From contig VZRN01006386.1 of NCBI GenBank assembly GCA_013397935.1, positions 583,586 through 647,585 on the forward strand: 64,000 nucleotides of DNA, written 5' to 3'. Both the position numbers and the translations under genes were made by a program. Positions 27,478 through 36,906 of this stretch are shown piece after piece. Under the pieces are notes generated by a model, which was not told where the DNA came from, ran no database searches, and saw only the letters and a list, made by a program, of their open reading frames with translations. Each line of letters opens with the position of its first letter. Within the stretch, counting starts at the first letter, position 1. This DNA comes from Dasyornis broadbenti (Eukaryota; Chordata; Aves; Passeriformes; Dasyornithidae).

Positions 27478-27670
27478 CACGGAATACAGAATAATGTAGG
27501 TTGGCTCAGGGAAGCTCAAGTCTGACTCCCTGCTCTGAGCAGGTCCAATTACATGGGTTTTCTCAGGGCCATGTTCAGCTGAGGGTTGAGTATCTGCAGG
27601 GATGGCAATCCCACAGTCACTCTGGACCCTGTTCCAGCATGTATTGTGAAAAATCCATTGCCCTATTAAA
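27478..27670 (-). mobile_element. CR1 LINE 3' fragment
   Basis: The sequence runs through the reverse-complement CR1 tail in order: a GGAATACAGAATAATGTAGG start, the TGACTCCCTGCTC segment, a CAGGGATGGCAATCCCACAG segment, and GACCCTGTTCCAGCAT. It is diverged and truncated at its 5' end, as is usual for CR1. Confidence 0.8.
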
Positions 27671-28914
27671 TGGAGTCACAGAAATAAAGATTTTCAACCA
27701 TGGCATCTTCCCATAATAATATTGAATCCATATTTTCTCCCATGATGTCAGAACATTAAAAACAAAATCGGGAAATAATAGCAGATGCAATAAAATATTC
27801 CAAAATGAAGTGTAAAACATTTTCACCGTGTGTTTTTTTTTGTCAAAACCACACAGTTCTCACAAGGTTTTTCCATCTTTGACAGAAAGACATGTTCTTG
27901 GGGGTTGTTGCCTGGTCTAAATCTTTCCAGTCATCTCGAACTAGAACTTTGGATAATGTAGCTGTGTGATGGGGTCCTGGCATACAGCCCAGAGCCATCC
28001 TCCTCCCTTGGGCTCTGGAATAAGAGCTGGTGATGACATGTTTGATTCTTTAACCCCTCTACTGGCTTCTCTGCCATTGAAATGTCTCTAACACAAACAC
28101 ACTGATCTTGGGCATGCCAAGACTGGGAGACTGCTCCATGCACTGTGTGGTTTTCTTTGTTTCGGCAGACACACTTTAATGTGCAATGCTGCTGTTTACA
28201 GCTCGGTATGTTCATCTGGCATTGCTCTCTTCTTTTATTGTTACACACTTTGATTTTAGTGACTGGATGAAGTTTTCTGTTTTGCCTTTGTTGTTTCTAG
28301 GTCTTTCAAAGGGTCTTAGTATTGATTAAAAGACGGGTAACTACTTCAAAGGCTTCTCCAAGACCTAAGCACAGGTTTTAAGCACTCATCTTCCATCGGC
28401 ACTGGTGGAGTTCTGTGCTGAAACTGCTGTGGCATATCTGAGTCCAATTGTGCAGAGAATTTCTCAGAGGCTGAGGGGGAGGAAGATGTCTCACCTGGGC
28501 ATGTTGCAGGTTGTTCCCATATGGAAATGTTTTTTTGATCAGAGGAAGAGCAAATGACTTGATGTCAAGGACTCTGACCTTCCTTCTGTCACTGATGTGA
28601 GCCTATCCAAAGCTTCTCTTATGCAGGGCAGAAGAAAATATAAATACATATAAATTGCATAGCTCACCATTTATCTCCCCATAATTTGGCAACCTTTAAT
28701 ACAGCAATGTTTTTAATGTCAGCTGGAGGAACCCACTGGAAGAGCAGCCTGAGAATTGCTTTTAGAGGCAGGGCAATCTACCAGCCCTCTGCATTCAAAA
28801 CTTCTGAGCCTTGCCCCTGAAAGCTGGGTTATTTAAATCCTTACACGGATAGAGTCCTTCTGTTCTGCCTCCTGGCACTCATTTCACAGTTTCAAGCCTT
28901 TTCACTCCATTTCA

Positions 28915-28978
28915 TTAAAGAAGGAGGAAAAGGAGGAGAAGGAGAAAGAGAAGGAGAAGGAGAAATGAGAAGGAGAAT
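28915..28978 (+). repeat. Polypurine (GGA/GAA) tract
   Basis: About 60 bases of almost pure A and G, mainly AAGGAGGAGAAGGAG-type units with one T. Homopurine mirror-like tracts of this kind can adopt triplex DNA. No coding role is supported. Confidence 0.85.
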
Positions 28979-29061
28979 AGCACAAGCTGAGAATCTGGTC
29001 CAGCACAGAATCAATTTATTTCTGCATGTGAATATGTGTACACGCCTGTGTGCATACATGC

Positions 29062-29201
29062 ACATATATAAACAAATACAGACAGATATATATATATGTA
29101 CATAAATATATATGTATATAAATACATATTTATATAGACAAATAAATATAGCTAGGTATACATAAAAATACATACATATATATATATATATGTATATATG
29201 A
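29062..29201. repeat. (TA)n / TATG / ATAC compound microsatellite
   Basis: About 140 bp of TATA, TACATA and AAATATA units. The YIYIYI-rich open frame across it on the minus strand is a by-product of the repeat, not a gene. Confidence 0.9.
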
Positions 29202-30783
29202 CTTATTTCCAAGAACAACTGTCCCTTTTTGAACAGTCTGTTTTCACAGAGCAGCTCCTGTACAATTCCAGCACCTGACTTTTTGAGCACAGATGTCTGC
29301 TTTATAGATGAAGGAGCTGGCTCGACCACAAGTTTTGTCCTGGAGCCGAGAATAAACCTACTTTTTCCAAGTTGCCTTCCAGGGCATTTTTCTGTTACTC
29401 AGCTCTGCCTCCTTGTGTGCTCTTGCTCTGACTTGAATGAACAAAATGATATCAGCCCTCCTCTAGGAGTGAAATAGCCATGCTGAGGGCTGTCAGGCCT
29501 AGGGTACTTGTGCAGAGAGAGACACAAGAGCAAGGAGATCAAGTTTTCCCATATTTTCTACTTCATGGCATTGGCATTTGGTTAGGACACAGCATCCTAG
29601 GCCATTTCTCTATACAAGTGTAGCAGAAATATGATGCACATCTTTTACTTGGTGGGGGTTTTCTACCAACAATACAAAGAATGCTTCACTTAATGGCTTT
29701 ACCATTTCTTATTGGCTTTTGCAGCTGTTAGTGTTCTCTAAGATATGAAAAATACGTGATCTGTTCAGGTGAGTTAGTCTTTAACTGCTTTCAGTACTTG
29801 TGAGATGTAAGACCCTGGAGAGAAAGAGCTCACAAGTGCCAAATTCAGCTGTTCCTGTCTTTGGTAACCAAGGAAGCTGCAGGTCACCTCCTATCAAACA
29901 TTTCTGTGGCTACACAAATGAGAAGATCACAAAGAAGCAGAGGTCCAGAGCATCTTTAGGAATAAAGGCCATGCAGTAACTATCCTATATTATTAATATA
30001 TTTATAGCCAAGGTTTAGCTGGTAAGGAAACTTGGTCTGACTGGGGGGTGGGGAGGGGTGTAGCTGAGAAGAGGCTTCAGTCCCATTTCAGACGGTGCAA
30101 GAGTGACTCCAGAGTGGCTCCTGGATGGTCAGACAGGGAAGTTTCCTCAACATGAGAATGGCCCCTGACTCACAGCTGGGCTGATGCCAACACTAGATCA
30201 TGGCTTTTCCTGTTTCTTGGCAGCCTCCATGGCTGGCAGTCCCCACCCCTGGGAGATCTGGGCCTTGGCTACACCACCCTCCCAGGAAGATGCCAAAGTA
30301 ATCATTCCAAATGTAAGAGCTGGCAGTTTGGTCAGCTCCTGTTGTCAGAAGAGGTGTTTCTCATAGGGGCTAAATGGGGAGAGACAGTGGAGAGCATACA
30401 GGACTGTGGCAAAACCCAGAGTGAGGTTGTGTGAAAGGGGAGGACAAAGCTGATTTTAAACCAGACATATTTCTGTTGCTCTCCCATTCTTCAACACTCA
30501 CAAGCATCTAGACATGGCTGTCCAGGATGCCTTGTGGTGACACAGAGGATTAGAAACAACAGATTCCATGTCTCCGCATAGCACCCATGATACTGTGTGA
30601 CTGTAATTTTCACAACCCAACCCAGACCTCAGTTGGCTTCAGCAACCGAGGGAAAAGTCACACCACTGCTGTTTCAGCACCAGTGTGCACCCAGCAGTCC
30701 TCACCGTTCCACCTGCTGCCAGTTCCCAGAATGATCTGTGTTCCATTCTGGATGGCACAGCTGCTCTCTTGACTTCCTGTATA

Positions 30784-30788
30784 TCTGC
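30784..30788. repeat. 5' target-site duplication TCTGC
   Basis: TCTGC directly precedes the 5' LTR and recurs at 39133-39137 directly after the 3' LTR. A five-base duplication at both ends shows that the provirus and its flanks are one intact integration event. Confidence 0.85.
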
Positions 30789-30818
30789 TGTGAAGAATGT
30801 GGTAGTGATTTGAGCAAT

Positions 30819-31034
30819 ATGGTAAGGCTGTACAGATCTCCATATTTTAATTTGTGTGATCAATGCAAGCCTTGGGATGCTTATAAAAATGAAGGATTCA
30901 TTTGCAGATGCGATAATCCTAAATATAGCTATTGCCCATGCCATGAAAAACCTGAAGATCAAATCTGTAGATGCGAAGACCCGAAATCGGACTTTTGTGG
31001 TTACCGTGATTTTACAAAATATAATCGTGACTAA
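30819..31034 (+). CDS. U3-encoded cysteine-rich ORF, 5' LTR copy
   Basis: This 71-codon ATG frame lies wholly inside U3. The protein has a CDQC pair, then CRC, CPC and CRC pairs and a final Cys. The motif ICRC-[DE]-[DN]-PK-x3-C occurs twice, about 21 residues apart, so the protein is internally duplicated. It is rich in Tyr, Asp, Lys and Pro, with no signal peptide. The pattern suggests metal binding or disulphide bonding. I do not recognise the family. Transcription of this copy would need a promoter upstream of the LTR. The 3' LTR copy is better placed. An LTR-encoded protein has a precedent in the U3 superantigen of mouse mammary tumour virus, but no similarity is claimed. Confidence 0.5.
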   Translation: MVRLYRSPYFNLCDQCKPWDAYKNEGFICRCDNPKYSYCPCHEKPEDQICRCEDPKSDFCGYRDFTKYNRD

Positions 31035-31361
31035 TTTGTTACAAAATAAGGGTACTGCCTTGAGCAAAGGGAAACTTGCTAAGCTTGCTAAATGTAAACC
31101 ACAAATATCCGCTTCAGTAAACATAACCGATAGGGGATTGCCAAATAAGGAAATTATATGAGAAAAATGAACTGGCACCTGCATAAAGAGAGAGGTCATG
31201 ACCAACAGTGAAGAAGACTACTCAACCACTCCCCTTACTTCATCCCAACGACCACCAGAGGGAGAAGAGCAACCACCTAGCAACAACTGGCGCAGCCGCA
31301 GTAAGAAGAGGACCAGGATGTTGCATCATCCAACACGCCACAAAGACAGGATGCAAAGGAC

Positions 31362-31369
31362 TATAAAAG
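31362..31369 (+). promoter_or_regulatory. LTR TATA box, 5' copy
   Basis: TATAAAAG, about 94 bp upstream of the AATAAA signal at 31456. This is the expected geometry for a U3 promoter and a short R region. It would drive the genomic proviral transcript. Confidence 0.8.
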
Positions 31370-31455
31370 ACTCTCGAAATAATGAATAAGTGCGTGCCGT
31401 CGGTGGAGCGGAGACTCCCCGGCCGCCCAGCGCTGTTTGCTTGCTTTGCTACATA

Positions 31456-31461
31456 AATAAA
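31456..31461 (+). promoter_or_regulatory. LTR poly(A) signal AATAAA, 5' copy
   Basis: AATAAA about 60 bp before the LTR end, downstream of the TATA box. It is duplicated at 39072-39077 in the 3' LTR, where it would terminate viral transcripts. Confidence 0.75.
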
Positions 31462-31520
31462 TTTATGTCTATTTTGACAAATTGGCTTTCTAATTTGTTA
31501 CGGGTAATCTATAACAATTC

Positions 31521-31538
31521 TGGTGACCCCGACGTGAT
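31521..31538 (+). other. Primer binding site, tRNA-Trp type
   Basis: TGGTGACCCCGACGTGAT lies four bases after the LTR end. It is complementary to the 3' end of tRNA-Trp, the primer used by avian leukosis-type alpharetroviruses. Gammaretroviruses usually use tRNA-Pro, so this pairing with a gamma-type gag-pol is unusual. Confidence 0.88.
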
Positions 31539-31764
31539 CCAGGTCCACCTGGTCTGGGATTCTCCCTCAGGGCAGGCGCACCATCTTCGGATGGTCCTTG
31601 AGTGGAGATTTCCTGTTCCGACGACTGGAAACATGAAAATGTCAATTTGGAGCAAGGCAAGCAAAGAATTTTGAGCTTCCCAAGGTTGCTGCAGCAGTAG
31701 TCACCCTCATAAAAACTTTGTGCACGAAGATCCAGGTGAAGAGATCCGGGGTCAGGATCTATTG

Positions 31765-31770
31765 GTAAGT
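31765..31770 (+). promoter_or_regulatory. Candidate major splice donor in the leader
   Basis: ATTG|GTAAGTAT is a near-consensus 5' splice site between the primer site and the gag ATG. In simple retroviruses a leader donor joins to an acceptor near the end of pol to make env mRNA. Here it could serve both the accessory ORF and env. Confidence 0.65.
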
Positions 31771-31802
31771 ATAGCGGTATGCCACCTGGGTGAGGGAGGT
31801 TT

Positions 31803-31821
31803 CCCAGGCAGCGCGCCTGGG
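31803..31821 (+). other. Leader hairpin, candidate dimerisation/packaging stem
   Basis: CCCAGGC-AGCGC-GCCTGGG forms a perfect 7-bp GC-rich stem with a 5-nt loop, 33 bases after the candidate splice donor and upstream of gag. Its position after the donor would restrict it to unspliced RNA, as expected of a packaging element. The function is inferred from position and shape only. Confidence 0.5.
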
Positions 31822-31976
31822 TGAGACGATATTCGTATTGAAGCGAGTGTGGACCCTCTAGTAGTGCGGTTCTCGTAGCCCGCAAGGGAGTGAGCCACGA
31901 ATGAAGGGGGAGTGGTGTGTGTGACTAAAGGCACCTCTGGAAGCTGGGGCAGAAAAATAGTAAGAAATCTAACCCC

Positions 31977-33419
31977 ATGAAGACTGGGACGGGAAGCAGT
32001 CCACCAGATATACCGGTAGATAGTCCACTGGGACTCGTATTGAAATACTGGGATGATTGGCCATCAAAAAGAGGAAAAAGTAAGGAGTTAATGACACATT
32101 ATTGCATAGAAGTTTGGGGAGGGAAGCAAATTCATCATGGTTTGTATTGGCCTATGTTTGGGTCATTTGAAGACTGGGTATGTCAGGCTCTCAACATTTA
32201 TGTGAAGCAAAAAGAACCTTTTAGCCTAGAGGAAAGCGAATATGCCAGTCTTTGGATAGTGTCCTCTGCGAGGACATATATTTTTGCTTTAAAACAGAAA
32301 CAGGGAAAGGATCCAAAGAGAAAAGACTCTTGGGATCCCGAGGAGTCATTCTCACCTCCCCCTTATGTTCCTCAGCCGGCGAACCCTCTACCACCTCAGG
32401 GATTGCCTGTGGTACAACCTCCTCAACCTATGGTTTTGCCCTCAGCACCGAGTCCAACCCAAAGTAGGATGACAACGCAGAGTCAGACAAAAGAAGGGGC
32501 TAAGGCAGCAGAACTATTCCCGTTAAGAGAAATAGCCATGGGAGGTGCACCGGCCGGAGTGGGGTTTATGTCTGTGCCCTTGAATTCGGGAGACGTAAAG
32601 GAGTTTAAAAAAGAAATGGGAAATCTTTTAGAAGATCCTCTGGGAGTATAAGAGCGCTTGGACCAGTTTTTAGGCCCAAGTATATATAATTGGGATGAAC
32701 TCCAGTCAATTTTGAGAATTTTATTTACTGCAGAAGAAAGGGAAACGATCCAGAGAGCAGGAATGAGAAACTGGGACCAGAGACATCAACAGGGACCACA
32801 AGCCGATGTCAAATGGCCTCTACAGAGACCCCAGTGGGACAATCAAAATGAGGCACACCACATGCACATGGCTGAATTAAGGGACATGATTATATAAGGA
32901 ATTAAAAAGTCAGTGCCCCGAGGACAAAATATTAACAAAGCATTTAGGGAACACCAAAAGAAAGATGAAACCCCAACAGATTGGCTCGAGAGATTGAGAA
33001 AGAGTTTGCAATTGTATTCCGGGCTAGATCCTGATAGTGCAGCGGGCCAAGCCCTCCTAAAGACTCAATTTGTAGCTAAATCGTGGGAGGACATTAGAAG
33101 GAAATTGGAGAAGATTGAGGACTGGCGAGAGAAAGAATTGGGAGAGTTGTTGAGAGAAGCTCAGAAGGTGTATGTAAGAAGGGATGAGGAGAGTCAGAAA
33201 AGACAGGCTCGAATTTTAGTAGCTGCAGTAATGGAAGGACAGAAGGGGGTCGGGATCCCTGCAAAGGGATCCCAGCGGCCTCATCAGCCTCCTCCAAAAC
33301 CCCCTGGAAGAGCAGGGAATGTGAGAGACATCGAGTGTTTCTACTGCAGAAAGAAAGGACACTTAAAAAGAAATTGCCAAAAGAAACAGCAGGATGAAGA
33401 AATATTTAAAGAAGATTAG
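31977..33419 (+). pseudogene. gag polyprotein (gammaretrovirus-like), two premature stops
   Basis: Structural precursor for matrix, capsid and nucleocapsid. The frame opens at ATG 31977. Residues about 17-65 resemble a gamma-type matrix. A PPPY late-domain motif is at residues 127-130, and the proline-rich linker runs to about residue 165. PLREIA near residue 182 looks like the capsid start. The capsid C-terminal part, with a charged helix rich in RRKLEKIEDWREKEL, precedes a single zinc knuckle CFYCRKKGHLKRNC (C-x2-C-x4-H-x4-C, 33336-33377). TAA codons at 32649-32651 and 32895-32897 break it in the capsid. Residue 2 is Lys, not Gly, so the usual myristoylation signal is absent. The frame ends at UAG 33417-33419, followed in frame by pro. 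Confidence 0.93.
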
Positions 33420-33428
33420 GGGCGTCAG
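33417..33428 (+). promoter_or_regulatory. Candidate gag-pol UAG readthrough site
   Basis: TAG followed by GGGCGTCAGGGG, with gag and pro in the same frame on either side. Gammaretroviruses make Gag-Pol by suppressing a single UAG with a G-rich 3' context and pseudoknot. The stop is therefore probably ancestral and functional in the parent virus, unlike the other stops. The pseudoknot was not folded here. Confidence 0.7.
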
Positions 33429-33857
33429 GGGCTCTATTTACTGAGGACCCGAGAAACAACAGAGCCCTTGATAAAAATTAAGTTGGGCCCCCTAAAAGAA
33501 GAATTTGTGGTCTTAGTGGAGTCAGGAGCAGAAAAGTCCACTATTCAGAGATTACCTAAACAATGTAAAATTTCCCAGGACACTATTCAAGTGGTGGGTG
33601 CTAAGGGAGAACCTTTCAAAGTGAACTTAGTTAAAGACATAGAACTGGATACAGGGAACAAATATGGGGTAGGCAACTTTTTGTTGGTTCCAGAAGCTGA
33701 ATATAATTTACTCGGATGAGATTTGATTATTGCCTTAGGAATCAGTTTGGAGGTTAAGGAGCAAAAGTTAAATGTAAAATTATATCCCATGACACAACAA
33801 GATGAAGAGCGTATAAATCCAGAAGTATGGTATACTCTGAATTCAGTAGGGAAGTAA
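33420..33857 (+). pseudogene. Retroviral aspartic protease (pro), inactivated
   Basis: Continues in the gag frame after the UAG. It shows the retropepsin layout: the LVESGAEKSTI active-site loop, a glycine-containing flap region, and the terminal EAEYNLLG motif. The catalytic Asp of the D-[ST]-G-A motif is replaced by Glu (GAG at 33519-33521), which would be expected to impair catalysis. TGA at 33717-33719 interrupts the last conserved motif and TAA at 33855-33857 follows. The product would cut Gag and Gag-Pol into mature proteins. Confidence 0.88.
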
Positions 33858-35770
33858 AACACTGAACGTCTAAAAGTCACTATTAAAGACCCTGAAGAAG
33901 CCATTAGGGTAAGGCAATATCCTATATCCAGAGAAGGGCGAATTGGACTCAAACCAACTATAGAGAGATTAATACAACAAAAATTATTAGAACCTTGTAT
34001 GTCCCCGGATAATACCTCCATACTACCCGTAAAGAAACCGGATGGTACATATAGATTAGTGCAAGATTTACGAGAAGTTAACAAAAGAACCATAACCTGA
34101 TTCCCTGTAGTCGCCAACCCATATACGTTAATAAATCAGATTCCTCCCTCGCATCAGTGGTATAGTGTAATAGATTTGAAAGATGCCTTTTTGGCTTGTT
34201 CCTTGGATGTGAGTAGTAGAGATTCCTTTGCCTTTGAATGGGAAGACCCAGATAGCGGAAGAAAACAACAATTACGGTGGACTGTATTACCTCAGGGGTT
34301 CACTGAAGCTCCCAACCTGTTCGGTCAAGCCTTAGAAAAGATCCTGGAGACCTTTAGTCCTGAAGGACAGACAAAATTATTACAATACGTAGATGATCTA
34401 TTAATAGCAGGGGAAGACCAGGAAGAGGTCTGAAAAAGCACTATCAATTTACTGAACTTTTTAAGTCTAAAAGGATTAAAGGTGTCCAGATCTAAGTTGC
34501 AATTCGTAGAATCTGAGGTAAAATATTTAGGACATTGGCTCAGTCGGGGTACAAAGAGGCTAGACACAGAACGAGTAGATGGAATTTTGGCAGTCCCGGT
34601 ACCAAAGACTAAGCGACAAGTGAGACAATTACTCGGATTATTGGGATACTGATGACAGTGGATCAAAAATTACACCTTAAAGGTAAAATTTTTATATGAA
34701 AAATTAACAGAAAAATCCATAACATGGTCAGATCAAGACAAGCAGAGGTTGGAAGAACTTAAAAGGGACTTAGTTAATGCCCCAGTACTGAGCTTGCCAG
34801 ATTTGAAATGACCATTTTATCTGTTCACAAACACGGAAGGAGGAACAGTGTATGGGGTATTAACTCAGGAATGGGCAGGACATAGAAAACCTGTAGCATA
34901 TTTTTCCAAATTACTAGACCCCATTAGCCGACGGTGGCCTACCTGTCTACAAGCCATAGTAGCCACAGGACTGCTGGTGGAAGAAGCACAGAAAGTGACC
35001 TTTGGAGGCATACTCAAGGTTTATACCCCCCATAATGTAAGGAATATTCTTCAACAAAAAGCAGAACAATGGCTCACTGACAGTAGAATTTTGACGTATG
35101 AGGCCATCTTATTACATTCACCCAACCTCAAATGGGAAGTAACAAACCTCCAAAATCCGGCACAATTCTTATATGGGGAACCAAATGGGGAGTTAATGCA
35201 TGATTGTATTCAGCTAATAGAGAATCAAGCTAAGATAAGATTTAGAAGAGGAAGAGCTTGAAGCTGGGGGAAAATAGTTCATAGATGGTTCCTCAAGAGT
35301 CGTAGAAGGGAGAATTAAATCAGGATATGCCATCATTGACAGGAAAACTCAGAAAGTAGTAGAGGCAGGGCCCCTACAAAACACCTGGCCGGCTCAAGCA
35401 TGTGAGCTGTATGCCCTGTTGCGGGCATTAGAATTATTAGGAAGGAGAGCAGGAACCATCTATACCGATTCAAAATATGCTTATGGGGTAGTGCACACCT
35501 TTGGGAAGACTTGGGAAGAACGGGGCTTAGTAAATACTCAGGGAAAGGGATTAATACATGAGGAACTAGTACGGAGGGTTTTAAGAGTTTTGAGGAAACC
35601 TGAGGCTATAGCAATAGTGAATGTTAAAGGACATCAGAAGGGTGTTGGGTTTATCACCAGAGGAAATAACTTAGCGGATGAGGAGGCAAAACAGGCCGCG
35701 CTGCTTGCTCTCTCTGAACACAACTCTCCTCAGGACACAGAATTGCCTGTACAAAGGGAACAAAAAGTAT
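33858..35770 (+). pseudogene. pol: reverse transcriptase and RNase H, inactivated
   Basis: Copies viral RNA to DNA and degrades the template. RT motifs in order: KPDGTYRLVQDLREVN, motif A VIDLKDAFL, motif B LPQGFTEAPNLFGQAL, and catalytic YVDD (34386-34397), then the thumb and connection. Premature TGA codons lie at 34098, 34431, 34650, 34653, 34809 and 35259. A one-base frameshift falls between about 35259 and 35278: RT is in the gag frame, while RNase H from FIDGSS (35278) and integrase are in the next frame. RNase H retains its acidic residues in FIDGSS, ACELYALL, YTDSKYA and the NNLADEEA segment. The whole region could not make an active enzyme. Confidence 0.95.
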
Positions 35771-36906
35771 TTACCACCAAAGAAAAGGAAAAATTGAAAG
35801 AAATAGGGGTCGAATTTAAAGACGGAATGTGGATCCTTCCAGATGGAAGAGAAATGTTGCCTAAATCAATACCCCAAAAAGTACTGAAGAGATTGCATCA
35901 AAACACTCACTGGGCAACACAAGCATTGGTAGATCACTTTTTGGCCCATTTTGGTTGTATAGGAATCTATAGTGTTGCTACACAAATAGTGCAACAATGC
36001 TTAACATGCCAACAAGTTAACAAGGCACATCAGAGGGAGTGAATACCGGGAGGACGAGAATTAGCTTGCTGCCCTTTTGAGAAAATACAAGTAGATTTTA
36101 CAGAATTGCCCCAAGTGGGAAGAAAGATATATCTGTTAGTACTAGTAGACCACTTTACTCACTGGGTTGAGGCCTTACCTACTGCCAGAGCAACTGCGAA
36201 AACAGTAGCAAAATATCTGCTAGAAGAAATAATTCCCAGGTATGGGCTAGTGACCACCATAGATTCTGACAGAGGGACACATTTTGCATCAAAGATTATT
36301 TAAGACCTGTCTAAGGAACTAGGCTTTAAATGGGAATACCACACTCCCTGGCATCCACAAAGCTCAGGGCAAGTAGGAAGAATGAATGGAGAATTAAAGA
36401 AACAACTTACTAAATTAATGATAGAGACAAGGATGAACTGGGTAAGATGCCTCCCTTTAGCTCTTTTAAATATGAGAACACAACCCCGAGCTGATATTGG
36501 ACTCTCTCCCTATGAGTTGTTATATGGCATGCCATACTCTCAAGGTATCTCATTGAGACATCCGATAATAGAGGATAAGGACCTTAAAGAGTACATAGTA
36601 AAAATCAGACAGAGATAACAAAAATTGAAGGAAAAAGGACTGGTGACTCAGACTGCCCCACTTGACATGCCTATTCATAAAATTCAGCCGGGGGACCAAG
36701 TGTTTATTAAGACCTGGAAGGAATCCTCTTTAACTCCATCCTGGGAAGGACCTTTTCTTGTATTGCTTACCCCAGAGACGGCTATTAGGACTGCTGAACG
36801 AGGGTGGACACACGCCAGCAGAGAGAAAGGACCTGTAAACAACCAACAGTGGGAGGTAGCCAGTCCACTAGGAGACTTAAGAATCACATTGAAGAAAGGA
36901 CATTGA
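35771..36906 (+). pseudogene. pol: integrase, inactivated
   Basis: Would join viral DNA to the host chromosome. The zinc-binding HHCC set is present: His at 35896 and 35908, Cys at 35998 and 36007. The catalytic core keeps Asp at 36094 (QVDFTELP) and Asp at 36268 (DSDRGTHF). The residue exactly 36 positions later, which must be Glu in a D,D-35-E enzyme, is Gly (GGA, 36376-36378), so the triad is broken. The C-terminal domain has the SWEGPF (GPF/Y) motif typical of gammaretroviruses. Premature stops: TGA 36040, TAA 36301, TAA 36616. The natural end TGA (36904-36906) overlaps the ATG of the next ORF by one base. Confidence 0.94.
36774..36775 (+). promoter_or_regulatory. Candidate splice acceptor for accessory/env mRNA
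   Basis: A pyrimidine-rich run (CCTTTTCTTGTATTGCTTACCCCAG) ends in AG at 36774-36775, inside the integrase C-terminus. It is 130 bp before the accessory ATG and about 680 bp before env. This matches the usual place of the env acceptor in simple retroviruses. Predicted by eye. Confidence 0.5.

Larger units (their letters stand above)
24985..30783. other. Intergenic, simple repeats and a CR1 fragment
   Basis: No gene recognised. It contains a GA run, a CR1 remnant, a polypurine block followed by a (TA)n region, and otherwise unique DNA up to the retroviral insertion site. Confidence 0.55.
30789..31516 (+). repeat. 5' LTR
   Basis: Begins TGTGAAGAATGTGG and ends ATCTATAACA, giving TG...CA ends. 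It matches the 3' LTR over 728 bp with about eleven substitutions and no indel seen. About five of the differences are at CpG sites (CG in one copy, TG or CA in the other), consistent with methylation decay. U3 carries an intact cysteine-rich ORF (30819-31034). A TATA box and an AATAAA signal lie near the 3' end. Confidence 0.96.

Noticed and set aside
28892..29329. 145-codon minus-strand open frame with Tyr-Ile repeats
   Set aside because: The repeat is a direct translation of the (TA)n microsatellite.
30639..31205. 188-codon minus-strand open frame across the 5' LTR, shorter version in the 3' LTR
   Set aside because: It is the complement of the U3 ORF and runs into unrelated host flank. 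It is hydrophobic without a clear topology, and the 3' copy is differently bounded. Antisense retroviral genes exist, but nothing here supports one.
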